From contig NZ_JACHJY010000002.1 in assembly GCF_014203895.1 (NCBI RefSeq), forward strand, positions 248,001 to 312,000: a stretch of DNA of 64,000 nt. Direction: 5' to 3'. Made by a program: the position numbers and the translations under genes. Source of the stretch: Streptomyces nymphaeiformis. Lineage in GTDB: Bacteria; Actinomycetota; Actinomycetes; Streptomycetales; Streptomycetaceae. Within the stretch, counting starts at the first letter, position 1, and each line of letters starts with the position of its first letter. Below the pieces are notes generated by a model. The model made no database searches. It was not told where the DNA came from and saw only the letters and a program-made list of their open reading frames with translations. This document shows positions 50,675-60,197 of this stretch, in pieces.

Positions 50675-52750
50675 ATGCGGGGGTTCCTCATGGATGCCAT
50701 CACCGGGGGCGTCGGCGTGCTGATCGCCGTGGTCCTGTTCGTCGCGGTCGCCGTGCTCCTCGTGGCCGGCCGGCTGTTCCGCAAGGTCGAGCAGGGCAAG
50801 GCGCTGATCGTCTCCAGGACGCGCAAGGTGGACGTCACGTTCACGGGGCAGATCGTCCTGCCGGTCCTGCACAAGGCCGAGGTCATGGACATCTCGGTGA
50901 AGACCTTCGAGATCTCCCGGATGGGCCGGGACGGCCTGATCTGCCGGGACAACATCCGCGCCGACATCCGGATCTCGTTCTTCGTACGGGTCAACAAGAC
51001 CGTCGAGGACGTCATCAAGGTCGCGCAGGCCATCGGCACCGCCCGGGCCAGCCACCAGGAGACCCTGGAGGAGCTGTTCCACGCCAAGTTCTCCGAGGCC
51101 GTCAAGACCGTCGGCAAGCAGCTCGACTTCACCGACCTCTACACCAAGCGCGAGGAACTGCGGTTCCGGATCATCGAGCTCATCGGCATCGACCTCAACG
51201 GGTACCACCTGGAGGACGCCGCCATCGACCACGTCGAGCAGACGCCGCTGAGCCAGCTCGACCCCGGCAACATCCTCGACGCCCAGGGCATCCGCAAGAT
51301 CACCGAGCTGACGGCCGTGGAGAACATCCGGACGAACGAGTACCGGCAGAACGAGCAGAAGGAGATCACCCGGCAGAACGTCGACGCCCGCGAGGCCATC
51401 CTGGAGCTGGAGCGGCGTCAGGCCGACGCGGAGATCAAGCAGAAGCGGGAGATCGAGACCTCGCGGGCGCGGGAGGAGGCCGAGACCGCGCGCGTGGTGG
51501 AGGAGGAGCGGCTGCGGTCGCAGAGCGCCTTCCTCAGGACCGAGGAGCAGCTCGGGGTCCAGCGCGAGAACCAGGCCCGCGAGGTCGCGGTCGCCCAGAA
51601 GAACCGCGAGCGGGTCATCGCCGTCGAGAACGAGCGGATCGAGAAGGACCGCCTCCTGGAGGTCATCGCCCGCGAACGGGAGACCCAGCTCACCCGTATC
51701 GCGGCCGACAAGGAGGTCGAGGCCGAGCGCCGGGAGATCGCCGAGGTCATCCGGGAGCGGGTCGCGGTGGACCGTACGGTCGCCGAGCAGGAGGAGTCCA
51801 TCAAGCGGCTGCGCATGGTCGAGGAGGCCGAGCGCACCCGGCAGGCCGTCGTCATCGCCGCCGAGGCCGAGGCGCAGGAGAAGCTCGTCAAGGACATCAA
51901 GGCGGCGGAGGCGGCCGAGCAGGCCGCCGTCCACAAGGCCGCGGAGGAGCTCACCCTGGCGGAGGCCCGCAACAAGGCCGCCGAGATGGACGCCCGCGCC
52001 AAGATCCGCCTCGCCGAGGGCATCCAGGCCGAGGCCGCGGCCGAGGGCCTCGCGGCCGTGCGGGTGCGCGACATGGAGGCCGAGGTCATCGAGAAGACCG
52101 GCCGCGCCGAGGCGGAGGCCACCGAGGCACGGCTGCGCGCCGAAGCCGCCGGCACGCGGGAGAAGGCACTGGCCGACGCGGTCGGCACGCGGGAGAAGGC
52201 GCTCGCCGAGGCCACGGCGATCGGCGAGAAGCTGAAGGCCGAAGCGGCCGGTCTGACCGAGAAGGCGGCGGCGATGGCCGCCCTGGACGAGGCCTCGCGC
52301 ACCCACGAGGAGTACCGGCTGCGGCTGGCCGCCGAGAAGGAGATCCGGCTCGCCGGGCTCGACGTCCAGCGGCAGGTCGCCGAGGCGCAGGCCACCGTCC
52401 TCGCGACCGGCCTGGAGAACGCCGACATCAACATCGTCGGCGGGGAGTCGGTCTTCCTCGACCGTCTGGTGCAGTCGGTCGCGCTCGGCAGGTCGGTCGA
52501 CGGGTTCATCGACAACTCCCGTACCGCGAAGGCGCTCGCCGGCCCCTGGCTGGACGGCTCCGGTTCCTTCACGGAGGACCTGACCAAGGTGCTGAGCTCG
52601 CTGTCCACGACCGACGTGCAGAACCTCAGCGCCGCCTCCGCGCTCCTCGCGAGGGCCGTGAACTCCGGTGAGTCCACCGCGCAGGTCCCCGGACCGGCCA
52701 CGGCTGCCCCGGCGGACACGACGGCGCTGAACGGCGCCGCCAAGAGCTGA
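50675..52750 (+). CDS. Flotillin-like SPFH protein
   Basis: 691 residues. One N-terminal membrane helix (about 9-35) is followed by the SPFH/band 7 domain (about 40-205: VDVTFTGQIVLPVLHKAEVMDI, IRADIRISFFVRVNKTVEDVI). A very long coiled coil (about 220-600) carries repeated Glu/Ala/Arg heptads, including a near-perfect AGTREKALADAV / GTREKALAEATA duplication. It ends in a Ser/Thr-rich tail. Flotillins organise membrane microdomains. ATG 50675 has a GGGAGA site; ATG 50690 is an alternative. It is followed after 100 bases by a giant ATPase and a zinc-ribbon protein, which appears to be a functional group. Confidence 0.9.
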   Translation: MRGFLMDAITGGVGVLIAVVLFVAVAVLLVAGRLFRKVEQGKALIVSRTRKVDVTFTGQIVLPVLHKAEVMDISVKTFEISRMGRDGLICRDNIRADIRISFFVRVNKTVEDVIKVAQAIGTARASHQETLEELFHAKFSEAVKTVGKQLDFTDLYTKREELRFRIIELIGIDLNGYHLEDAAIDHVEQTPLSQLDPGNILDAQGIRKITELTAVENIRTNEYRQNEQKEITRQNVDAREAILELERRQADAEIKQKREIETSRAREEAETARVVEEERLRSQSAFLRTEEQLGVQRENQAREVAVAQKNRERVIAVENERIEKDRLLEVIARERETQLTRIAADKEVEAERREIAEVIRERVAVDRTVAEQEESIKRLRMVEEAERTRQAVVIAAEAEAQEKLVKDIKAAEAAEQAAVHKAAEELTLAEARNKAAEMDARAKIRLAEGIQAEAAAEGLAAVRVRDMEAEVIEKTGRAEAEATEARLRAEAAGTREKALADAVGTREKALAEATAIGEKLKAEAAGLTEKAAAMAALDEASRTHEEYRLRLAAEKEIRLAGLDVQRQVAEAQATVLATGLENADINIVGGESVFLDRLVQSVALGRSVDGFIDNSRTAKALAGPWLDGSGSFTEDLTKVLSSLSTTDVQNLSAASALLARAVNSGESTAQVPGPATAAPADTTALNGAAKS

Positions 52751-52850
52751 CCGCCCCGGGGGGGAGCGGTCACAGAGGGTCCGGTGCCGGCAAACGGGGG
52801 AGTTGGCGGCACCGGACCCGTACTCACCACGGTACAAGGAGCGGGACGAG

Positions 52851-55800
52851 ATGGGTGCCGGAATCGACGAGGACACGTACACGGTGCTGCGCGACCGGCT
52901 CGCCGCGCAGGCCGCCGAACTGGCCGGGCGTGCCGGAACCCTCAACGAGGCCCGGGTCGCGGCCTTCGGCACCGGCGAGCTCGCCCTCACCGACACCCGC
53001 CGCATCACCACCGAGCGCGCCTGCGTGCCCCAGGACGTCGTCGCCGTCGGCGACGGCCTGCTCCTCCTCGGCTCCCGGCCCGCCGGCACCGGGCTCTCCG
53101 AGGTCTCGGTCGCCGACGTCCTCACCCTCCACGACCGCGACCTGAACGCACTGCCCCCGGAGGCGGTGCCGGGACTCCTCGACGACCCCGGCTTCGTACG
53201 GGAGTTCTCCGCGCTGCACCGCTACTACCGGGGCGCGCGCCTGCTCCGGCTGCGGCGCACCGAGGGCCGCATCCTCGCCGTCTTCCGTACCGGGGAACAG
53301 GGCGACGACCTGCGGGTCCTGCGCTGGTCCGTCGGGCCCTCCGGCGAGACGCGGTTCCTCGACGCCCAGGGCGAGCGCGACCACGTCTTCCCTCCCTCCG
53401 ACGACCTCGCCTGGGTGGAGACGACCCGCGACGACCACGTCCCCGGCCGGCACCCGCGCATCTCCCTCGGCGGCCGGCTGTTCGTCTCCACGGCCGGCGG
53501 GACGCTGACGGTCAGGACGGACGACGACACCGACACGGCCGGGGCCGTCCACACCGAGCCGGTCGACGAGCCGCTGCAGTCCCTCGCCGACGCCGAGGTG
53601 GCGTACGCGGTCGTCGGCGCCCTGATCCTGGTGCGCGTCCGCCCGTACAAGGAAGAGGTCCGCCGCCACCTCGTCTTCAACACCCTGACCGGCACCGTCG
53701 TCAGGCTCGACGGCATCGGACAGGCCTGCCTGCGGCTGCCCGAGGACGAGGGGATCGTGTTCCCCGGCGGCTACTGCCTCGCCTCCGGCACCGTGAAGAC
53801 CTTCGGCACCGACACGGCCGGCCTCGCCTTCGACCGGGCGGTCCGCTCGCCCGACGGCGAGGACCTCCTCTTCGTCTTCCGCGCCCGCGCCGAGGGCCGG
53901 ACCCTGCTCCTCCCGTACGACGTGATCGGCAAGGAGATCGCGAACCCGGTCGTCTGCGGCGGATACGCGCTCCTCGACGACGGGACGATGGCCGTGCTCC
54001 GCGGCGAGCCCGGCGAGCCCGGCCGGGTCCACCCGGTGCAGATCTGGCGCACGCCGTACGTCTCCGACACCCACCGGCGCCCCGCGCCCGCGGGCCCGCT
54101 GGCCCGCATCGGCAACGCGGACCTCGTCCGCGGCATCGCCGACTGCCTGTCGATCGCCCGGCAGGCCACCGAGCCGTCACCCGCTGGCGAGCTGTACGAG
54201 GCGCTCGTCGCCGCCTGCGAGCGCGCGGGCGACGTCCACCACTGGCTCGGGGACCCGGAAGCCGGCGACCTGGGCGCACCCCTGGCCGCCCTGAAGGCCA
54301 CGGCCGCGCAGGTGCTCGACGAGCTCGGGACCGTCACCGCGCTCACCCGGCAGGCCGCCGAGGCCCTCGCCGAGTCCGCCCAGGAGATCAGCCGCCTCGT
54401 CCGGCGCATCCGCGGCGAGGCGCCCGCCACGGCAGGGGAGTGGATCTCCCGCATCACCGAACTCCGCCGCGCACAGGGTCACTTGGTGACGCTGCGCGAC
54501 ATGCGGTACGCCGACACGGCCGGCATCGACACCCTCGCCGGCGACGTCGAGGCCGACATCGTCTCGGCCGCCCGGCGGGCCGTCGCCTTCCTCAAGGGCG
54601 ACGACGCCTTCGCCGCCCACCACACCGCGGCGGAACGCCTCGCCACCGAGGCGGAGGCGCTGTCCACCGTCGCCGAGACCGGCCCCGTCGGCGAGCGCAT
54701 CGACGCCCACACCCACGAACTGCGCACCCTCGGCGAGGTCATCACCGGCCTCGACATCGGCGACGCGACCGTCCGCGCCTCGATCCTCGCGCGGATCGCC
54801 GACGTCCTCGGCGCGCTCAACCGCGCCCGCGCCCTCCTCGCCGCCCGCCGCGCCGCCCTCCTCGACCAGGAGGGCCGGGCGGAGTTCACCGCCGAACTCG
54901 CCCTGCTCGGCCAGGCGGTCACCGGCGCGCTGGCCGCCGCCGACACCCCCGACCGCTGCGACGAACAGCTCGGCCGGCTCCTGCTCCAGCTGGAGAACCT
55001 GGAATCCCGCTTCGCCGAGCACGACGGATTCCTCACCGGCATCGCCGAGCGGCGCACCGAGATCCACGACGCCTTCACCGCGCGCAAGCACTCCCTCCAG
55101 GACGCCCGCGCCCGCCGCGCCGAACGCCTCGCCGACTCGGCCGGCCGCATCCTGGAGGCCGTCGCCCGGCGGGCCGCTACCCTCGCCGACCTGGACGAGG
55201 TGCACACCTACTTCGCCTCCGACCCCATGGTCACCCGGGTCCGCCGCACCGGTGCCGAACTGCGCGAGCTCGGCGACCAGGTACGGGCGGAGGAGCTGGA
55301 GAGCCGCCTCGGCGCCGCCCGGCAGGAGGCCGGCCGGGCCCTGCGGGACCGCACCGAGCTGTTCTCCGACGGCGGCGCCACGATCCGCCTCGGCCGCCAC
55401 CGCTTCGCCGTCACGCGACAGGCCCCCGAGCCGACCCTCGTACCCCACGAGGACGGTCTCGCGCTCGCCCTGACCGGCACCGACTACCGCGCGCCCGTCA
55501 CCGACCCCGCCTTCGCCGCGACCCGCCCGCTCTGGGGTCGGACCCTGCCCTCCGAGTCGCCCGAGGTCTACCGGGCCGAACACCTCGCCGCACGCCTCCT
55601 GGCCGAGCACGGCCCGGAGGGCCTGGCCGGGGCGGACCTCACGGCGCTCGCACGGCAGGCGGCGGAGAGCGCCTACGACGAGGGCTACGAGCGCGGCGTC
55701 CACGACCACGACGCGGCGCTGATCCTGGAAGCGGTACTGGCCCTGAGCGAAGGCGCGGGACCGCTGCGCCACTCCGGGGAGGCGCGCGCGGCGGCCCAGA

Positions 55801-57755
55801 TCTTCTGGGCCCGCTCCACCACCGCCGAGACCCGCGCGCAGTGGACCCACCGGGCGGTCTCGCTGACCCGGGCCCGCGAACTCTTCGGCACGGACTCGGC
55901 CCTCGACGGGCTGAGGAGCGAGCTCGCCGAGGAGACGGGGGACGCGGCGGCGGCCGCTTACCTGGTAGACGAACTCGCCGCCGGACCCGAGGGGTTCGCC
56001 GTATCGGGCGAGGCGCGCACGCTCCTCGACGCGTTCCGCGGCGCCGTCTCCTCCTCCGCCTATGCCGACGGCCTCGCCGCCCTGACCGGGCCGGGCGCGC
56101 GGCGCCAGCTCGTCGAGGCCTGGCTCACCTCGTACGCCACGGCATCCGGCGGGCGTCACGACGCGGGCGTGCTCGCCGAGGCCGTCGCCGTCGAACTGTG
56201 CCCCGAGCTCGACCGCTACGAGGTCCCCGCCCCCACCACGGCCACGGTCACCGGACTCCTCGGCAGCCACCCGCGGGTCCAGGCCCGGTCGTTGGAACTG
56301 CGGCTCGACGAATTCCTCACCAGAACAGGGGACTTCGCCGCCGTCGACGTGCCCGCCTTCCGTGCCTACCAGCGGCAGCGGACGGAACTCCTCACCACCG
56401 AGCGAGCCCGGCTCCGCGTGGACGCCCACCGCCCCCGGGTCATGTCGTCCTTCGTCCGCAACCGGCTCGTCGACGAGGTCTACCTCCCGCTCGTCGGCGA
56501 CAACCTCGCCAAGCAGCTCGGTGCCGCCGGAGACGCCAAACGCAGCGACTCCCACGGGCTGCTGCTGCTCCTCTCCCCGCCCGGCTACGGCAAGACCACC
56601 CTGATCGAGTACGTCGCCGAACGCCTCGGCCTGCTCCTCGTCAAGGTCGACGGCCCCGCCCTCGGACAGCGCACGACCTCCCTCGACCCCGACGCGGCGC
56701 CCGACGCCGCCGCCCGCCGGGAGCTGGAGAAGATCGCCTTCGCGCTGGCCGCCGCCAACAACGTCCTCCTGTACCTCGACGACATCCAGCACACCTCGCC
56801 GGAGTTCCTGCAGAGGTTCATCCCCCTCTGCGACGCCACCCGGACCCTCGACGGGCACGACCTGCGGGGAAAGCGCTTCGCCGTCTGCATGGCCGGCAAC
56901 CCGTACACCGAGTCGGGACGTGCCTTCCGGGTGCCGGACATGCTCGCCGACCGGGCCGACGTGTGGAACCTCGGCGACGTGCTGACCGGCAAGGACGAGG
57001 CCTTCGCGTTCAGCTTCGTCGAGAACGCCCTCACCTCCCACCCGCTCCTCGCCCCGCTCGCCGGCCGCGACCGCGCCGACCTGGAGCTCCTGACCGGGCT
57101 GGCCGCCGGTGACCCGGGCGCGCGCCGCGACCGGCTGACCCACCCGTACGCCCCGGCCGAACTCGACCAGCTCCTCGCCGTCCTCCGGCACGTCCTCACC
57201 GCCCGGGAGACGGTCCTCGCCGTCAACGAGGAGTACATCGCGTCCGCCGCCACCGCCGAAGAGGCCCGCACGGAACCGCCGTTCCGGCTCCAGGGGTCGT
57301 ACCGTACGATGAACAAGATCACGGCGCGCATCTCGCCCGTCATGGACGACGCCGAACTCGCCGCCCTGATCGACGACCACTACACCGCCGAGGCCCAGAC
57401 GCTCACCACCGGGGCCGAGTCCAACCTCCTCACCCTCGCCGCCCTGCGCGGCACCCTCACCCCGGCACAGGCCGCCCGCCGGACGGAACTGAACGCCGCC
57501 CACCGCCGCGCCCGCGCGCTCGGGGGCACCGGAGACGACCCGCGGACCCGCGCCGTCGCCGCCCTCGCCCTGCTCGCCGACCGCATCGCGGCCGTCGAGA
57601 CGGCGATCACCCGCGCGACGGACGCGCGGCACCCGTCCCAGGACACCGCCCGAACCGGCGGAGGAAGAGAGACACAGCATGGCCAAGCCGGTGCACGCGG
57701 CGATCGGGCAGAAGGCGATCCGCTGCCAGGTGTGCGACAGCGACACCTTCCGTGA
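52851..57755 (+). CDS. Giant AAA-type ATPase with coiled-coil body, DNA-repair ATPase-like
   Basis: 1634 residues. The first 430 residues are beta-rich with repeats of the form RLFVSTAGGTLTVRTDDD. A long helical/coiled-coil body follows (about 440-900, e.g. LVTLRDMRYADTAGIDTLAG). A C-terminal AAA module has Walker A SPPGYGKTTLIEY (about 1241-1253), Walker B NNVLLYLDDIQH (about 1305-1316) and sensor-like CMAGNPYTESGR. The ATG at 52851 (AAGGAG 10 bases upstream) is chosen over an in-frame start at 52803. Similar Streptomyces proteins are labelled DNA repair ATPase without proof. The end overlaps the zinc-ribbon gene by 77 bases. Confidence 0.85.
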   Translation: MGAGIDEDTYTVLRDRLAAQAAELAGRAGTLNEARVAAFGTGELALTDTRRITTERACVPQDVVAVGDGLLLLGSRPAGTGLSEVSVADVLTLHDRDLNALPPEAVPGLLDDPGFVREFSALHRYYRGARLLRLRRTEGRILAVFRTGEQGDDLRVLRWSVGPSGETRFLDAQGERDHVFPPSDDLAWVETTRDDHVPGRHPRISLGGRLFVSTAGGTLTVRTDDDTDTAGAVHTEPVDEPLQSLADAEVAYAVVGALILVRVRPYKEEVRRHLVFNTLTGTVVRLDGIGQACLRLPEDEGIVFPGGYCLASGTVKTFGTDTAGLAFDRAVRSPDGEDLLFVFRARAEGRTLLLPYDVIGKEIANPVVCGGYALLDDGTMAVLRGEPGEPGRVHPVQIWRTPYVSDTHRRPAPAGPLARIGNADLVRGIADCLSIARQATEPSPAGELYEALVAACERAGDVHHWLGDPEAGDLGAPLAALKATAAQVLDELGTVTALTRQAAEALAESAQEISRLVRRIRGEAPATAGEWISRITELRRAQGHLVTLRDMRYADTAGIDTLAGDVEADIVSAARRAVAFLKGDDAFAAHHTAAERLATEAEALSTVAETGPVGERIDAHTHELRTLGEVITGLDIGDATVRASILARIADVLGALNRARALLAARRAALLDQEGRAEFTAELALLGQAVTGALAAADTPDRCDEQLGRLLLQLENLESRFAEHDGFLTGIAERRTEIHDAFTARKHSLQDARARRAERLADSAGRILEAVARRAATLADLDEVHTYFASDPMVTRVRRTGAELRELGDQVRAEELESRLGAARQEAGRALRDRTELFSDGGATIRLGRHRFAVTRQAPEPTLVPHEDGLALALTGTDYRAPVTDPAFAATRPLWGRTLPSESPEVYRAEHLAARLLAEHGPEGLAGADLTALARQAAESAYDEGYERGVHDHDAALILEAVLALSEGAGPLRHSGEARAAAQIFWARSTTAETRAQWTHRAVSLTRARELFGTDSALDGLRSELAEETGDAAAAAYLVDELAAGPEGFAVSGEARTLLDAFRGAVSSSAYADGLAALTGPGARRQLVEAWLTSYATASGGRHDAGVLAEAVAVELCPELDRYEVPAPTTATVTGLLGSHPRVQARSLELRLDEFLTRTGDFAAVDVPAFRAYQRQRTELLTTERARLRVDAHRPRVMSSFVRNRLVDEVYLPLVGDNLAKQLGAAGDAKRSDSHGLLLLLSPPGYGKTTLIEYVAERLGLLLVKVDGPALGQRTTSLDPDAAPDAAARRELEKIAFALAAANNVLLYLDDIQHTSPEFLQRFIPLCDATRTLDGHDLRGKRFAVCMAGNPYTESGRAFRVPDMLADRADVWNLGDVLTGKDEAFAFSFVENALTSHPLLAPLAGRDRADLELLTGLAAGDPGARRDRLTHPYAPAELDQLLAVLRHVLTARETVLAVNEEYIASAATAEEARTEPPFRLQGSYRTMNKITARISPVMDDAELAALIDDHYTAEAQTLTTGAESNLLTLAALRGTLTPAQAARRTELNAAHRRARALGGTGDDPRTRAVAALALLADRIAAVETAITRATDARHPSQDTARTGGGRETQHGQAGARGDRAEGDPLPGVRQRHLP

Positions 57756-57903
57756 GCGGGAGGTGAAGCTGAACAGCACGGGGATGGAGTTCCTCAACAT
57801 GGCCTGGGCGAACGAGTCGGCGACCGGCCTGATCTGCTGGACGTGCGGCTACGTCCACCTCTTCGTCAACCGGGACATCCAGCTCTACCGGATACGCGAA
57901 TGA
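57679..57903 (+). CDS. Small zinc-ribbon protein
   Basis: 74 residues with two CxxC knuckles, C16/C19 (RCQVCDS) and C53/C56 (ICWTCGY), making a compact zinc ribbon. There is no signal or membrane segment. It lies out of frame within the last 77 bases of the ATPase gene, so translation is coupled. GGAGGAAGAGAG before ATG 57679 is a strong ribosome binding site. It probably partners the ATPase or SPFH protein. Confidence 0.88.
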   Translation: MAKPVHAAIGQKAIRCQVCDSDTFREREVKLNSTGMEFLNMAWANESATGLICWTCGYVHLFVNRDIQLYRIRE

Positions 57904-57934
57904 CACGGACGGGGCGCGCAGCCGGACGCCCCCG

Positions 57935-60163
57935 CTACGAGCGGTTCGTCGAGGCGATGTCGCTGTCCAGTTCCCGGGTGAGGACGTGGTCGTGCATCGC
58001 CTCGGCGATCTGCCGGGCCTGGGCGAACCGCCGCAGCGCCACCGCCGCCGCTCCCTCGGCGGCGCTCACGCGGCCGAGGCCCTGCAGGGCCCTCGCCTCG
58101 CCCCGCTGGTCCCGCAGCCGCTGGGTCATCTCCAGACTTCGGCTGAACGAGTGTGCCGACGCGGCCGGTTCGCCGTACTCCAGCTGCGCCTGGGCCAGGT
58201 TCCGCCAGGCGTACGCCTCGGCCCGCCGGTCGCCCAGGCTCTGGAACTCGGCCAGCGCCTCCTGGAACAGAGGGATCGCCTCGCCGTGCCGGCCCTGGCC
58301 GCTCCGGACCACCGCGAGGCTGCGCCGGGACTGGGCGGCGAGCCTGCGGTCCCCGACCGCCCCGAGGCGTACGACACCGTCACCCAGCAACTGGGCGGCC
58401 CGCTCCCAGTCCCCGAGGTTGCGGTGGATGATGCCCTCGAGCAGCAGCAGCGCGGCCAGGCCGTGCTCGTCGCCCGAGGCCGTGTACCCGGCGCGGGCGC
58501 CCTCGTACGCCACCAGGGCCTCGTCGAGCCGGCCCAGGTCCCGGCGGAGCGCGCCGGTGTCGAAGAGAGTGATGGCCTCGGCCCAGCGGTTGCCCGACCG
58601 GCGAGCCGCGCCGAGGGACAGCTCGACGGCCTCCTCCCAGTCGTCCCAGGTGGCCAGCATCTCGAAGAACGGCGCGCCGATGTGGGTGAGTTCCCACGCC
58701 GCGTCCCAGAACTCGCGCGCGACGGCCAGCCGCACGCACGCGATGATGTTGCGCTGCTCCGTGATGAACCAGGACACCGGATCGTGGAGCAGACGGTCGA
58801 GCGGGAGAGCGTCGGCCGGGTGGCGAGGGTGCCCGCCGGCCTTGCGGACCTCGCCGGGCTGGAAGCGGTCCTCGGCGGTCGCGGCCAGCGTCAGGTACGC
58901 CCCCAGGAGCCGCTGTGTCGCGGCGGCGGCCCCGGGCTCGGACTGCTCCCGGGCCAGGGCGCGGATCAGGTCGTGGAAGGTGTAGCGGGCGGTGCCGGTC
59001 TCGTCGGGCCCGGTCGCGTCGACGAGCTGCGCGGACACCAGGGCGTCGATGTGGTGTTCGGCGGCGCGCAGCGGGACGTCCATGAGCGCGGCGAGCGCCC
59101 AGGCCGTGAAGTCCGCGCCGGGGAAGAGCCCCAGCATGCGGAACGCCCGCTGCTCCTCCTCCGGCAGACCCTGATGGCTGAGCCTGAACGTGGAGCGGAC
59201 GTCGAGGTCCCCGATCTCCAGCTGATCGAGCCGGTCCCGCTCGTCGGCGAGCCGGTCGGCGAGGTCCGCCAGCGGGACGTCGGGCCGCTCGGCCAGTCGC
59301 GCCCCGGCGATGCGCACGGCCAGGGGCAGATGCCCGCAGAGCGCCACGAGGCGTCGCGCGGCCGCCGGGTCGTCCGCCACGCGCCGCGCACCGGCCACCC
59401 GTCCCAGCAGCTCGACCGCCTCATCCGGTTCCAAGAGGTCAAGCACGATCGTGTGCGCTCCTTCGATGGTACTGAGCGGGGTGCGGCTCGTGACGATCAC
59501 GGCGACGTCCGGAGCGCCGGGCAGCAGGGGCCGCACTTGACGGGGGCCGTTGGCGTTGTCGAGGACGATGAGCAGGCGGCGCCCGGCGGTGAGGGTGCGC
59601 AGCAGCTGCTCGCGGTCGTGCAGCGCGTCCGGGATCTCACGGGGGTCGGTGCCCAGCGCCCGCAGGAAGTGCGCCAGTATCCCGGCCGGTTCGGCTGGTT
59701 CGAGGTCGTATCCCCGTAAGTTCGCGAACAGCTGGCCGTCGGGGTAGTCGTCCGCGGCGCGCTGCGCGGCCCGTATCGCGAGGGTCGTCTTGCCGAGACC
59801 TCCCTTGCCGGCGATGGCGGCCACGAGAGGTCCGGTCGACCGGCCACGTCGGCGCAGGAGCCCTTCCAGTTCGACGAGTTCACCGACCCGGCCGGTGAAG
59901 TCGGTGATGCCGCGGGGGAGTTCCCGAGGCACGGGATGACCCGGACCGCTCGGGCCGCCACGGGTGCTCTGGGCATAGGCCAGAACCCCGCTGGCCAGCG
60001 CGGTGACTCCCGCGAGTGTGTACTGCACGGGGCCGACGTCCCCGAACGCGTCCCACCCCGCACCGGCGGCGGCGAACGCCCCGGCTGTGCTTGCGATGCC
60101 TACGAGCCAGCGCGCGCGTGAATTCACATCGCGCATGGTAGCGAGCCCCGTGGCCGGACTCAC
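57935..60163 (-). CDS. STAND NTPase: NB-ARC with TPR repeats and N-terminal membrane segments
   Basis: 742 residues. Two membrane segments lie near residues 19-40 (WLVGIASTAGAFAAAGAGW) and 45-67. NB-ARC follows: P-loop AIAGKGGLGKTTLAI, Walker B LLIVLDNA, RNBS VIVTSRTP, GHLPLAVRIAGARLA and FHDLIRALA. About six TPR-like repeats (from residue 480 on) end the protein. There is no BTAD/SARP domain, so it is not a standard AfsR. GTG 60163 has GAGGCGG upstream; ATG 60136 is an alternative. Leu149 (GTG numbering) is TTA (59717-59719), so expression may be bldA-dependent. It lies 34 bases after the enoyl-CoA hydratase gene and converges on the zinc-ribbon gene. Confidence 0.88.
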   Translation of the reverse strand: MSPATGLATMRDVNSRARWLVGIASTAGAFAAAGAGWDAFGDVGPVQYTLAGVTALASGVLAYAQSTRGGPSGPGHPVPRELPRGITDFTGRVGELVELEGLLRRRGRSTGPLVAAIAGKGGLGKTTLAIRAAQRAADDYPDGQLFANLRGYDLEPAEPAGILAHFLRALGTDPREIPDALHDREQLLRTLTAGRRLLIVLDNANGPRQVRPLLPGAPDVAVIVTSRTPLSTIEGAHTIVLDLLEPDEAVELLGRVAGARRVADDPAAARRLVALCGHLPLAVRIAGARLAERPDVPLADLADRLADERDRLDQLEIGDLDVRSTFRLSHQGLPEEEQRAFRMLGLFPGADFTAWALAALMDVPLRAAEHHIDALVSAQLVDATGPDETGTARYTFHDLIRALAREQSEPGAAAATQRLLGAYLTLAATAEDRFQPGEVRKAGGHPRHPADALPLDRLLHDPVSWFITEQRNIIACVRLAVAREFWDAAWELTHIGAPFFEMLATWDDWEEAVELSLGAARRSGNRWAEAITLFDTGALRRDLGRLDEALVAYEGARAGYTASGDEHGLAALLLLEGIIHRNLGDWERAAQLLGDGVVRLGAVGDRRLAAQSRRSLAVVRSGQGRHGEAIPLFQEALAEFQSLGDRRAEAYAWRNLAQAQLEYGEPAASAHSFSRSLEMTQRLRDQRGEARALQGLGRVSAAEGAAAVALRRFAQARQIAEAMHDHVLTRELDSDIASTNRS

Positions 60164-60197
60164 CAGATTCCGCCTCGGCCCGTCGGCGCCGCCGCGC

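Noticed and set aside
57679..57755. Zinc-ribbon gene as a shadow of the giant ATPase frame
   Set aside because: It has two clean CxxC knuckles, a strong ribosome binding site and continues 148 bases past the ATPase stop, so it is a real overlapping gene.
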